21,018 nt of DNA from Pseudomonadota bacterium (GCA_023454395.1 JAEYFY010000409.1:1-21018); one strand, 5' to 3'. Numbered from the stretch's first letter, positions 6,248-14,438 are shown. The notes: generated by a model from the letters alone, not told the origin. Numbers and translations: made by a program.

Positions 6248-8584
6248 ATGTCTAAAAATCAAACATGGGAATTAAATAGAAGAACGTTGTTAAAAGGAAT
6301 GGGCGCCATTGGCGTGGCAGCTCTTTCTCCTAACGCATTCAGTCTAGTTAATGAAAATAAACCCATATATAACCAAAAAATTCGGATCAAATTATCAGAA
6401 TATAAAACCTTTCGTTCAACCTGTGCGATGGAATGTTTGCACTGTAACCTAACAGCTTTTACGCATAATGGGCAACTTATCAAAGTTGAAGCCACTGAAG
6501 GCTTTAATGTGAAATGTTGTTTGCGTGGTATGAGCCGAACTAAGTGGGTATACCATAAAGATCGTTTAACCACACCTTTATTACGCGTTGGTGAAAAAGG
6601 GAAAGCGGAGTTTAAACCAATCAGTTGGAATAAAGCGCTTGATCTTATTGAAAAGAATATCAGAGAAACCATTGATAAGTTTGGTAATGAGGGGCTATTT
6701 ATCTCCACTCATGCGGGCAATATGGACTCGATTAAAAATGATATGGGTAAGGCGTTTTTCGATTACTTAGGAGGCTCCACAAAGCAAGCTGGCTCGCTAT
6801 GCTGTTCCGCGGTAACAGCGGCGATGATCCCAATGGTTGGTCTACGCTATGCAGATACTCGAGATACGGTAAAAGATAGTCGCTATATTCTTTGTTGGGG
6901 TAATAACCCAGCCGTCACTATGCAAGCCTATTTTAAAAATTACAACCAAGCTCGCCGCAATGGCGCCAGAATGGTAGTTATTGATCCTCGCTTTAATGAA
7001 ACTGCCGCTAAAGCCGATGAATGGATCCCAATTGTACCCGGTACAGATACCGCGCTCGCATTAGGGATGATCAAAATTATCATTGAAGAAAATCTCACTG
7101 ATAAGCCTTTTTTACGGGCGCATACAGGTGCCGTTTATCTTGTTAACTCACAGCAAAAGCTATTACGCCAATCTGATGATGATCAAGATAGTTATCTGGT
7201 TTTTGATACCTTAAGTCAGCAACTTGTTCACCATGAAACACCAAATATTGTTCCTGCGTTAACTCATGATGAACTGCCCGCTAATGCTGAGTATATGACT
7301 GTCTTTGAGCAAATTTATCAACAAGCACAACCTTGGACTGTTGAAAAAACCAGCCAAGAAACGGATATTCCAAAAGAAACGATCATTCGTTTAGCTCGCG
7401 ATTATGCCACCACTAAACCAGCAATGATTGTACAAAATATGTCAGGCGCTCAACGAACAGAGTTCGGTGCTTATGTCGCAGCCAGCCAGTTTTATCTTGC
7501 GTTATTAACAGGCAACATCGGTAAAAAAGGTGCCGGAATTTGTGATGCGGGCGGCGCTCGTCAAATGGCGAAATTTAGCCCGATTATTCCACCAGCACCG
7601 AATGCCAAACCCATTAAACCAATCCCTGTTGCCAAAGTCGGTGATTGGATTGTCAATGAAAGACCACACCCTATTAATTTTTGGTGGATCATGACAATGG
7701 GGGTGATGACGCAGCTTCCTAACACTAATATGGTGCGTAATGCACTGAAAAAAGTTCCTTTTGTTGTTGTCGCAGATAACTTGATGTCATCCACAGCACT
7801 TTATGCCGATCTTGTACTTCCTGTTACCACGATTTTTGAAGATACCAGTTTAATGGCGGGTGTGCGTAGTCAATATGTACAATTAATGGAAAAAGCGGTG
7901 GAGCCACCCGGAGAAGCAAAACCTGATTATTGGATCTTTGCTCGTCTTGCTGAGCGCTTTGGCTTTGGTGAAGTCTTTAATCAGCCCATCGAACATTACA
8001 TTGATGCTTGTCTTAAAGGTTCTGGCATTACTCGTGAAATGCTTGAAAAAGGACCAGTACGCCCAGTTGAAGGTGATTGGGTTCCCTTTAAAGATGGCAT
8101 TTTCCGTACTTCAACGAAAAAAGCGCACTTCTTTATTGAAGAGTGGCAGAGTAAAAATTTCTCCCCTATTGTCACCTATTACCCAGTAAAAGAATCGACA
8201 AAAGGCTCCCCTGAACTTGCCAAAAAGTATCCGCTTATGGCGGTACAACGCAAACTTGCCCGTAGTGTTCACTCCAGTCATGGTATGAATGAATGGATCT
8301 TAGAAGTACAGCGCAATCAGCCTAATATTCTTATCCATCCTAATGATGCCTTAGCTCGCGGCATTAAAGATGGTGAATGGGCTATCGCATTTAATGATCG
8401 AGGCGAACACCGCGCGATTGCCGTTGTGACCACTCATATTAAGCAAGGTGTTATCTCATTAGACAATGGATGGTGGGAACAACAAGGCGGAAGTAGTAGC
8501 CATGTTACCAACGATCACGTAGAGCCTTTAGGTAATGGTCATTGCTGTAATAGCACCTTAGTTAACGTAAGACGGGAGGCATGA
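6248..8584 (+). CDS. Molybdopterin oxidoreductase catalytic subunit, DMSO-reductase superfamily (DmsA/PhsA-like)
   Basis: A 778-residue protein of the complex iron-sulfur molybdoenzyme family. It starts with a Tat signal (NRRTLLKGMGAIGVAALSP, Arg11-Arg12). An N-terminal [4Fe-4S] motif follows: Cys59-x3-Cys63-x2-Cys66 and Cys90/91 before LRG. AGSLCCSAV (Cys185, Cys186, Ser187) lies where the molybdenum ligand is expected. Further blocks are LCWGNNPAVT, VVIDPRFNETA, WIPIVPGTDTALALGMI and a C-terminal molybdopterin dinucleotide-binding domain (HPNDALARGIKDGEW, ISLDNGWWEQ). It would reduce (or oxidise) a substrate in the periplasm while exchanging electrons with the quinone pool through the two following subunits. 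The substrate (DMSO, thiosulfate, polysulfide, tetrathionate or other) cannot be settled. ATG at 6248 has GAG seven bases upstream; ATG at 6242 is also possible. Confidence 0.85.
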   Translation: MSKNQTWELNRRTLLKGMGAIGVAALSPNAFSLVNENKPIYNQKIRIKLSEYKTFRSTCAMECLHCNLTAFTHNGQLIKVEATEGFNVKCCLRGMSRTKWVYHKDRLTTPLLRVGEKGKAEFKPISWNKALDLIEKNIRETIDKFGNEGLFISTHAGNMDSIKNDMGKAFFDYLGGSTKQAGSLCCSAVTAAMIPMVGLRYADTRDTVKDSRYILCWGNNPAVTMQAYFKNYNQARRNGARMVVIDPRFNETAAKADEWIPIVPGTDTALALGMIKIIIEENLTDKPFLRAHTGAVYLVNSQQKLLRQSDDDQDSYLVFDTLSQQLVHHETPNIVPALTHDELPANAEYMTVFEQIYQQAQPWTVEKTSQETDIPKETIIRLARDYATTKPAMIVQNMSGAQRTEFGAYVAASQFYLALLTGNIGKKGAGICDAGGARQMAKFSPIIPPAPNAKPIKPIPVAKVGDWIVNERPHPINFWWIMTMGVMTQLPNTNMVRNALKKVPFVVVADNLMSSTALYADLVLPVTTIFEDTSLMAGVRSQYVQLMEKAVEPPGEAKPDYWIFARLAERFGFGEVFNQPIEHYIDACLKGSGITREMLEKGPVRPVEGDWVPFKDGIFRTSTKKAHFFIEEWQSKNFSPIVTYYPVKESTKGSPELAKKYPLMAVQRKLARSVHSSHGMNEWILEVQRNQPNILIHPNDALARGIKDGEWAIAFNDRGEHRAIAVVTTHIKQGVISLDNGWWEQQGGSSSHVTNDHVEPLGNGHCCNSTLVNVRREA

Positions 8585-8586
8585 TC

Positions 8587-9138
8587 ATGGCGAAGAAACA
8601 GTATGGTTTTCTGATAAACACCAAAGATTGCTACGGTTGTCGCACCTGCTCTATGGCATGTAAATCTGAAAATGCCACACCACCTGGTGTGCTATGGCGT
8701 CGTGTTCGTGAATTCAACGAAGACCAACCTAATGCCCAAGCTTTCATTACTATGTCTTGTAACCATTGTGATGATCCACAATGCCTGAAAGTCTGTCCTG
8801 CTGACACTTATACCAAACGTGAAGATGGTATTGTTGTGCAAGATCATGACAAATGTATTGGTTGCCAAATGTGTATTATGGCCTGTCCTTATAATGCACC
8901 GGTTTATGATCCCGTTGAAGGTAAAACCAGTAAATGCAATATGTGTGCAGATAGACTAGATGAAGGCTTAAAACCGCGTTGTGTTGAATCTTGCCCTACT
9001 AGCGCCATTGAGTTTGGTGAAATTGAAGATCTACGTAAAAAACATACAACAAATTGGGCTTTATTGGAAAAACGCTATGGCGTTCCTGATCACACCATCA
9101 GTCATCCTAATATTGTCATTATTGGTATGGAGGATTAA
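8587..9138 (+). CDS. DmsB-like electron transfer subunit with four [4Fe-4S] clusters
   Basis: A 183-residue ferredoxin-type protein with four cysteine groups: CYGCRTCSMAC (15-25), CNHCDDPQCLKVCP, CIGCQMCIMACP and CNMCADRLDEGLKPRCVESCP. This is the normal set for the DmsB/PhsB/NrfC-type subunit, which passes electrons between the membrane anchor and the molybdenum subunit. It has no export signal and would travel through Tat in complex with the catalytic subunit. ATG at 8587 is preferred because GGGAGG (8574-8579) lies seven bases before it; the ATG at 8581, which overlaps the previous stop, is only one base from that site. Confidence 0.9.
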   Translation: MAKKQYGFLINTKDCYGCRTCSMACKSENATPPGVLWRRVREFNEDQPNAQAFITMSCNHCDDPQCLKVCPADTYTKREDGIVVQDHDKCIGCQMCIMACPYNAPVYDPVEGKTSKCNMCADRLDEGLKPRCVESCPTSAIEFGEIEDLRKKHTTNWALLEKRYGVPDHTISHPNIVIIGMED

Positions 9139-9140
9139 TT

Positions 9141-9959
9141 ATGCATGATTATCAACTGCCGTTAGTCCTGTTTACGGTGATGAGCCAATGGGGTATTGGC
9201 GCGGCATTAGCGCTTTCACTGTATCTATGGCAAAACCAGACTCAAAACGTTGCAATGCTAAGTACTAAAGCATTACGAACAACCGTTGCGTTGATTTGGC
9301 TAATTGAAGTTGTTGGCTCCTCAATGTCGATGGGGCACTTAGGTGATCCGCTGGGTGCTTATCGTTCTGTTTTAGGTATTGCCCACTCTTGGTTAAGTCG
9401 CGAAGCCATTGCCTTTGTGATGCTAAATGGATTGATTTCATTATGGGCATTAGCGAGTTGGGTACAGCCCCATGCTATTCGCCGTAATAGTTTGATTGGA
9501 TTATTTTGTGGTGTGATTGGTTTGCCTGTGATTTTAGTTACGGCACAAATCTATTACCAAATGCAGGCACACCCTTTATGGCATACGCCAGCAACACAAA
9601 TTAGCTTTATTGGTACAGCGTTGTTACTGGGTTTTGGATCGATGATCCCTTGGTTACGTTTACAAGGTAAAACCATTAGCAATGCATTAAAAATAGGAAC
9701 ATTAATTGGCGCATTATTAGTACTTGTGGGAGTCGTTATAAGAGCGCAAGTAGCCGGTGCAGATGTAGCAAGCCTATTATTATGGTGGCAAGTCATTGCT
9801 AGTCTGATGATGGGTATTGGTATTATTACGTTGTCTCACAGTGCGTTATTTAGCAAAACATCACTCTCTATTATCGCTATTTTGATGCTTTTTAGTGGCG
9901 AAATTGCAGGCAGAATGTTGTTCTATGGCAATGTAATGGCGCAAGCTCCTTGGTTCTAA
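9141..9959 (+). CDS. DmsC-like membrane anchor and quinol-binding subunit
   Basis: A 272-residue very hydrophobic protein of about eight membrane segments, of the DmsC family. Visible blocks are LPLVLFTVMSQWGIGAALAL near the start, SSMSMGHLGDPLGAYRSV with HSWLSREAI in the second to third helices, and AGRMLFYGNVMAQ near the end; all resemble the DmsC anchor as I recall it. It fixes the complex to the inner membrane and oxidises menaquinol, so the operon encodes a complete three-subunit enzyme. GGAGG lies seven bases before ATG 9141, and the gene begins two bases after the ferredoxin stop. No DmsD-type maturation chaperone gene follows. Confidence 0.85.
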   Translation: MHDYQLPLVLFTVMSQWGIGAALALSLYLWQNQTQNVAMLSTKALRTTVALIWLIEVVGSSMSMGHLGDPLGAYRSVLGIAHSWLSREAIAFVMLNGLISLWALASWVQPHAIRRNSLIGLFCGVIGLPVILVTAQIYYQMQAHPLWHTPATQISFIGTALLLGFGSMIPWLRLQGKTISNALKIGTLIGALLVLVGVVIRAQVAGADVASLLLWWQVIASLMMGIGIITLSHSALFSKTSLSIIAILMLFSGEIAGRMLFYGNVMAQAPWF

Positions 9960-9977
9960 GTGTGTTATCTCTCTAAG

Positions 9978-10016
9978 TTAAATGACAGGGTTAAATGGCA
10001 TGGTTAAATGGCAGGG
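9978..10016 (+). repeat. Three tandem copies of a 13-base repeat
   Basis: TTAAATGACAGGG (9978-9990), TTAAATGGCATGG (9991-10003) and TTAAATGGCAGGG (10004-10016) are exact 13-base units differing at one or two positions, followed by TTTAAAT. They start 19 bases after the stop of the anchor subunit. Nothing in the neighbouring genes explains them. The rest of the 300-base gap up to lemA is AT-rich and holds the terminator at 10126-10152; I cannot pick out a lemA promoter. Confidence 0.8.
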
Positions 10017-10125
10017 TTTAAATCGCTGACGTAAATCACTTAGTTAGCTTGCTTATTTAACCTTGTTTTCACCCCCAATGTTTCACTTGATATTTTTATT
10101 TACCTTAACATTACCTTTAATTTTG

Positions 10126-10152
10126 CCCCGAATTTATTTGGGGTATTTTTTT
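10126..10152 (+). terminator. Intrinsic terminator of the molybdoenzyme operon
   Basis: CCCCGAAT and ATTTGGGG (10126-10143) form a short stem with one G-U pair, followed by TATTTTTTT. The position, 166 bases after the anchor gene and before lemA, fits the end of the molybdoenzyme transcript. Confidence 0.7.
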
Positions 10153-10259
10153 ATCTTTGATGAAATAATCATCTAGCTATCTTTATCAATAATAGGCAAA
10201 ATTAACATTAATCATTTAGCACAATTCCCTGTTTACTATTAAAAAAGAGAGCGCTTCGC

Positions 10260-10820
10260 ATGACTGGATTAATTATTACCATCGCGTTACTGGGTCTTAT
10301 TTTTTATTATTACAACCGTATTATCTCTATGCGTGAAGCGGTTATCTCAAGTGAAACTGAAATTTCAGTACAATTAGATCGTCGTGGCAAAGTGTTCGAT
10401 AGTCTATTAGCCACTGTTAAAAAATACCTTAGCCATGAGTCTGAAGTATTTACTAAAATCACTGAATTAAGAACACAAGCTCAAAGCACAAATACTAAAG
10501 AAGCCAAAGCGGCTGAAGATGAATTATCAAAAATTGTCTCAAGTGGTGCCATTAATGTAGCGGTTGAAAATTACCCTGAATTAAAATCCGACACTATCAT
10601 GGCAAATTTACAAGAAGAGATTGTTTCAACAGAAAATAAACTCTCTTTTGCAAAGCGTGGTTACAACCGTACTTTAGAGCAATACCGTGCTTTCATCGCT
10701 TCTATTCCTGCGGTATTTATCGTCAAAATTTTCCCAAGCCTTGTTATTGATAAAGAGTACTGGCGTCTTGATGAAGGAACCATTAAAGCGGAAGAAGCGC
10801 GCCGCATTAATTTCGATTAA
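10260..10820 (+). CDS. lemA: LemA family protein
   Basis: A 186-residue protein with one N-terminal membrane helix (about residues 2-17, LIITIALLGLIFYYYNR) and a long helical domain. Family blocks are QLDRRGKVFDSLLATVKKY (about 40-58), ENYPELKSDTIMANLQEEI and ENKLSFAKRGYNRTLEQYRA, then IPAVFIVKIFP. LemA proteins are widespread, membrane-tethered and of unclear function; genes for them often sit beside M48 membrane proteases, as here (76 bases to the next start). The pairing suggests a shared role in envelope quality control or in presenting substrates to the protease, which is inference. ATG at 10260 has GAGAG about 10 bases upstream. Confidence 0.9.
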   Translation: MTGLIITIALLGLIFYYYNRIISMREAVISSETEISVQLDRRGKVFDSLLATVKKYLSHESEVFTKITELRTQAQSTNTKEAKAAEDELSKIVSSGAINVAVENYPELKSDTIMANLQEEIVSTENKLSFAKRGYNRTLEQYRAFIASIPAVFIVKIFPSLVIDKEYWRLDEGTIKAEEARRINFD

Positions 10821-10896
10821 TTTGCTAGTGGTAAGAGAGATTTATTACTACTAGATTGATAAAAACAGTACTTAGCGGTGCTGTTTGGAGTCACTA

Positions 10897-11862
10897 ATGG
10901 ATTTCAGAAATGTTCTACGAAAAAATGCTATTCGAACTCGTTTTGTTATAGCAACATATTTACTGTTAATGCTTATGATCGGTTTACTGGTGGATACGGC
11001 TATTGGTGCCAATCCTTATTTAGATCTTACCGATAATATGTTGGCATTTCTGACGTTTCAATCTCTTCCCATTGCTTCATTAATTATTCTCGCTATCTCG
11101 ATTTTATTGCTTATCTTTATTCATTTTAAAGGGCATAAAATTATGCTCACGGGAATGAATGCGCGATTAATTAGCCCTGATGACACTTTAAATGCACAAG
11201 AGCGCCAACTCCTTAATATTGTTGAAGAGCTTAGTTTAAGTGCAACTCTTGGCTACATTCCTAAACTCTATCTTCTTGATACACCAGAAGCGAATGCCTT
11301 TGCAGCTGGCTGGTCTGAGAAAAATGCCTTTATTGGTGTAACAACAGGCTTATTAAATCGTCTTAATCGCCAAGAAGTACAAGCAGTATTAGCGCATGAA
11401 ACCGGGCATATTATTCATGGTGATTCACGACTGACGTTATATGTTGGCATATTAGCTAACGTTATTCTGACAGTAACTAATATCTTTGGTAGTCGCTTAT
11501 ATATTGCCTCTGGTAACCGCGGTGGTAAAAGTAATGATGCAGCAAGCAAAGCGCGACTCATTTTAATTATTCTCAACTTGGTTTTACCGATCATTACACA
11601 GGTGCTCTATTTCTATTTATCTCGCACCCGTGAATATATGGCAGATGCTGCTGCGGTTGATTTAACCCAAGATAATCAAGCGATGATTAATGCATTAAAG
11701 AAAATTTCAGCACAACATGACACTGAAAATTTTGAAGATGGTTCGACGGGACGTGCTTATCGTAAAGCGGCCTTTATTTTTAATAAAGGAGATTCGTTTT
11801 TCTCAACACATCCCTCTATTGAAAATAGGATCGCAGTGTTAGAAGGTCGAAAAACGTTTTAA
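10897..11862 (+). CDS. M48 family membrane zinc metalloprotease, HtpX-like
   Basis: A 321-residue inner membrane protease. Two hydrophobic segments lie near the N-terminus (about residues 17-35 and 48-73). The zinc site LAHETGHIIHGD has His167, Glu168 and His171, two more membrane segments follow (about 185-235), and SRTREYMADAAAVDLT gives the third ligand Glu246. The C-terminus has FFSTHPSIENRIAVLEG, typical of M48B. HtpX proteins degrade damaged membrane proteins with the active site facing the cytoplasm. It is longer than recalled E. coli HtpX (293 residues) and paired with lemA, so it is likely a paralogous lineage rather than the stress-induced housekeeping htpX. ATG at 10897 has GGAG six bases upstream. 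Confidence 0.85.
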   Translation: MDFRNVLRKNAIRTRFVIATYLLLMLMIGLLVDTAIGANPYLDLTDNMLAFLTFQSLPIASLIILAISILLLIFIHFKGHKIMLTGMNARLISPDDTLNAQERQLLNIVEELSLSATLGYIPKLYLLDTPEANAFAAGWSEKNAFIGVTTGLLNRLNRQEVQAVLAHETGHIIHGDSRLTLYVGILANVILTVTNIFGSRLYIASGNRGGKSNDAASKARLILIILNLVLPIITQVLYFYLSRTREYMADAAAVDLTQDNQAMINALKKISAQHDTENFEDGSTGRAYRKAAFIFNKGDSFFSTHPSIENRIAVLEGRKTF

Positions 11863-11891
11863 TTCATGTTGATACGATGCTGTAAAGAGAG

Positions 11892-11935
11892 AAAAGCGTT
11901 TGCACCTTATTGATAAACAGGTGAAAACGCTTTTT
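11892..11935. terminator. Bidirectional terminator between the protease and ydcY-like genes
   Basis: AAAAGCGTTTGCACCT (11892-11907) pairs with AGGTGAAAACGCTTTT (11919-11934) with a single mismatch and an 11-base loop. A T-run follows on the plus strand (11931-11935) and TTTTCTCTCTTT on the minus strand, so it serves both convergent genes. Confidence 0.85.
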
Positions 11936-11979
11936 CTTATTTCTTAGCTTTCTTAGCAATTTTCTTAGCGACAATCCAA

Positions 11980-12162
11980 TTAACGTTGTTTTTCACCGTG
12001 ATGGAAAATAGCCGTACGCAAACGCTCTTGTTGCTCATAACGCAGTGGAAATTCAATTGTTTTATCTTTACCTAATTCCACTAAAAGTTCGTTCATGGTT
12101 TGAATACTGGTTGTAGCAATAGCATCATCAACCTGTTTAACCACTTCATCATAATGAGACAT
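11980..12162 (-). CDS. ydcY: Small DUF2526 / YdcY-like protein of unknown function
   Basis: A 60-residue soluble protein: MSHYDEVVKQVDDAIATTSI, then MNELLVELGKD, then RYEQQERLRTAIFHHGEKQR. It aligns along its length with E. coli YdcY as I remember it (MSHLDEV, VDAAI, MNELL, RYTQQQRLRTAIAHHG), but that protein goes on for about 15-20 residues more. Here a stop follows directly after HHGEKQR. A different frame over the same end encodes a lysine-rich tail to 11937, so a small shift may have shortened the gene. GGAG lies seven bases before ATG 12162. No function is known; nothing in the neighbours points to one. Confidence 0.75.
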   Translation of the reverse strand: MSHYDEVVKQVDDAIATTSIQTMNELLVELGKDKTIEFPLRYEQQERLRTAIFHHGEKQR

Positions 12163-12249
12163 CGTTATCTCCTTTTTCTCATAAAAATCTTAACTGCTAT
12201 CATATTACAAGAAGGAGAAATTCTATATTTTTAGTCGCACAAAGCATGA

Positions 12250-13482
12250 CTAAATTGAGTTAAGTGGTTTATTTTTTGTCTCTTGACCCAATAACATCAC
12301 CGCTAATATTCCAATCACAATCGAAAAACTGAAAATCAGAAATATAGAGCTTATTTCAAATTGATATTGAACCAAATATCCCACCATTAAAGGTCCTAAT
12401 ATTCCACCAATACGCCCTATTGCGGTTGCTGTTCCGGCACCGGTTGTCCGAATTCCATCGGGGTATTGTTCTGGTGTATAAGCATATAAAGCCCCCCACG
12501 CCCCCAAATTAAAGAACGATAACAACATACCGAAAATAAGCAATGTTGCAGTAGAGTCAGCCACACTGAAATAATAAGCACTAATGGCGGTTCCAGCTAA
12601 ATAAGTCACTAAAACAAACTTTCGCCCATAGCGCTCAATTAACCAAGCTGCCGTAAAATAACCGGGCAACTGCGCTAATGTCATAATAAGCACGTATTGG
12701 AAGCTCTTAATTAAACTAAAACCTTTTAACATGGCAACACTAGGCAACCACAAGAAAATACCGTAATAAGAGAAAACCACACAAAACCATAAGATCCACA
12801 ACATTAACGTTGAGCGACGATATTGTGGTGACCAAATTAATGCCATTGATTGGCGAATGGATAAACGTGTTTTTTTCTGTGAAATAGACGATGAGGTAGG
12901 TTCGGGTAATTTTGAGCGTAAATAGAGGGCATATACCGCAGGTAATGCGCTTAATAGCATAGCCATACGCCAGCCATAATCAGGAATAATAAAATAAGCA
13001 ATCAACGCAGCAATTAGCCAACCGACCGCCCAAAAACTCTCTAATAAAACAACAATACGACCTCGTTCATGGGTTTCAACGCTTTCACTAACAAGTGTGG
13101 AAGCAACAGGTAATTCTCCACCTAATCCCATTCCGATAAAAAAGCGTAAAACAAGCACCACCATCAAAGAGCTTGCTAATGCTGTTAATCCACAACCTAA
13201 GCTAAACAGCAATAAAGTAAAGATAAAAACAGGTTTGCGCCCTTTTCTATCTGCCATAATGCCAAACACAAATGCACCAACGGCCATTCCAATTGAATTT
13301 ACACTACCAATCCAACCCAATTGTGATGCCGTTAATCCCCAATCTTCTTTTAATGCTGTGAGTAAAAAAGCCAATAATCCCACATCCATGGCATCAAAAG
13401 TCCATCCCATACCTGCGATACATAAAAGCTTATTACGAGAGATTGCCTCAGGCGCTTTGCCTGTTTGGCTTGCCGTTGTCAT
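12250..13482 (-). CDS. niaP: NiaP-type major facilitator transporter, likely niacin (nicotinate) importer
   Basis: A 410-residue major facilitator protein with about 12 membrane segments. It closely follows the Bacillus YceI/NiaP sequence as I recall it: GMGWTFDAMDVGLLAF, WIGSVNSIGMAVGAFVFG, DRKGRKPVF (the loop 2-3 motif), RFFIGMGLGGELPVASTLVS, VLLESFWAVGWL, WFCVVFSYYGIFLWLPSVAM, MTLAQLPGYFTAAWLIE and LSFFNLGAWGALYAYTPEQY. NiaP proteins import nicotinate or nicotinamide for NAD synthesis. Proteus strains are known to need nicotinic acid, so an importer makes sense. Members of this subfamily also carry aromatic acids, so the substrate is not certain. GGAAAGG precedes the ATG at 13482. The gene stands alone, with its own promoter and operator-like palindrome. 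Confidence 0.8.
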   Translation of the reverse strand: MTTASQTGKAPEAISRNKLLCIAGMGWTFDAMDVGLLAFLLTALKEDWGLTASQLGWIGSVNSIGMAVGAFVFGIMADRKGRKPVFIFTLLLFSLGCGLTALASSLMVVLVLRFFIGMGLGGELPVASTLVSESVETHERGRIVVLLESFWAVGWLIAALIAYFIIPDYGWRMAMLLSALPAVYALYLRSKLPEPTSSSISQKKTRLSIRQSMALIWSPQYRRSTLMLWILWFCVVFSYYGIFLWLPSVAMLKGFSLIKSFQYVLIMTLAQLPGYFTAAWLIERYGRKFVLVTYLAGTAISAYYFSVADSTATLLIFGMLLSFFNLGAWGALYAYTPEQYPDGIRTTGAGTATAIGRIGGILGPLMVGYLVQYQFEISSIFLIFSFSIVIGILAVMLLGQETKNKPLNSI

Positions 13483-13509
13483 TACATTTCCTTTCCATCC
13501 CGATTAAAG

Positions 13510-13546
13510 TGTTTAGTATACTAAACAAGAAAAATCATTTTGTTAA
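13510..13546 (-). promoter_or_regulatory. niaP promoter with an 18-base perfect palindrome over the -10
   Basis: TGTTTAGTATACTAAACA (13510-13527) is a perfect palindrome. On the minus strand TTAACA (13541-13546) as -35 and TAGTAT (13518-13523) as -10 are 17 bases apart, so the palindrome lies right on the -10 element and the expected start of transcription. This is the geometry of a repressor operator. The repressor is not identified; a regulator of NAD metabolism such as NrtR is one candidate. Confidence 0.65.
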
Positions 13547-13603
13547 TAGAGAAGTCATTTTTTAAATAAAAATTAACATTTATGCTGAAAAAATAGCTAA
13601 AAA

Positions 13604-13634
13604 AAATCGGTACCTCTAGTTAAGGTACCGATTT
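13604..13634 (-). terminator. Intrinsic terminator of yadGH
   Basis: AAATCGGTACCT (13604-13615) and AGGTACCGATTT (13623-13634) form a perfect 12-base-pair stem with a 7-base loop. Read on the minus strand, the stem leads into a run of eight T, 34 bases after the yadH stop. Confidence 0.85.
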
Positions 13635-13667
13635 CAACTTTTATCACTTTTTCTTTTGTTTTTTTGA

Positions 13668-14438
13668 TTAGCTTCTTAAACCGCGACCTTTTTCAATTAA
13701 ATACCATGCAATCACATAAAACACAGCAATAAAAAGACACAGTACGCTAATCGTCACTGTTAAAGAGACATCGGTAATTCCCAAAAAGCCATAACGGAAA
13801 CCGCTTATCATATAAACAATCGGGTTTAATTTAGATACCCCTTGCCAGAATTCAGGCAAGAGTGACAGTGAGTAAAACACGCCACCTAAATAGGTTAATG
13901 GTGTTAAAACAAACGTTGGAATAATACTAATATCATCAAAGGTTTTCGCAAAAATCGCATTTAATAACCCTGCGAGAGAAAACACAATGGAGGTCATCAG
14001 TAATGTCACAACGACCATTGTCCAAGAATGTATTTCCAATGGCACAAAAAACAGTGAAATTACCGTCACTAATACTCCGACACAAATACCACGAGCAACA
14101 CCCCCACCAACAAAACCCGCAATAACAACATGCGTTGGAACAGGTGAAACTAATAATTCTTCAATGCTACGTTGGAATTTAGCACCAAAAAAGGAAGAGG
14201 AAACATTGGCATAAGAGTTTGTTATTACTGCCATCATAATCAGGCCAGGAACAATAAACTGCATATAATCTACGCCCCCCATATCGCCAATTCGTTTACC
14301 AATGAGGTTCCCGAAAATAACGAAATAGAGAGACATTGTTATCACTGGTGGAATTAATGTTTGCACCCAAATACGCCCAAAACGGGTGACTTCTTTAATC
14401 CAAATTGTTTTGAGGGCTACCCAATACAGCTGAATCAT
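13668..14438 (-). CDS. yadH: ABC-2 type exporter permease YadH
   Basis: A 256-residue inner membrane protein with about six membrane segments and the ABC-2 permease plan. It matches E. coli YadH as I recall it almost throughout: IWVQTLIPPVITMSLYFVIF, GNLIGKRIGDM, YMQFIVPGLIMMAVITNSYA, FFGAKFQRSIEELLVSPVPT, AKTFDDISIIPTFVLTPLTY, LNPIVYMISGFRYGFLGI and the ending IEKGRGLRS. It forms the channel of an exporter with YadG; the substrate is unknown. Its ATG overlaps the yadG stop by four bases (ATGA), so the two are co-translated. Confidence 0.92.
   Translation of the reverse strand: MIQLYWVALKTIWIKEVTRFGRIWVQTLIPPVITMSLYFVIFGNLIGKRIGDMGGVDYMQFIVPGLIMMAVITNSYANVSSSFFGAKFQRSIEELLVSPVPTHVVIAGFVGGGVARGICVGVLVTVISLFFVPLEIHSWTMVVVTLLMTSIVFSLAGLLNAIFAKTFDDISIIPTFVLTPLTYLGGVFYSLSLLPEFWQGVSKLNPIVYMISGFRYGFLGITDVSLTVTISVLCLFIAVFYVIAWYLIEKGRGLRS

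Noticed and set aside
6259..6708. 149-codon minus-strand frame opposite the molybdoenzyme gene
   Set aside because: Antisense to the Tat signal and iron-sulfur motif of a well-supported gene; no domain seen.
13097..13507. 136-codon plus-strand frame opposite the 5' half of niaP
   Set aside because: Antisense of a clear transporter gene, with composition typical of a shadow frame.
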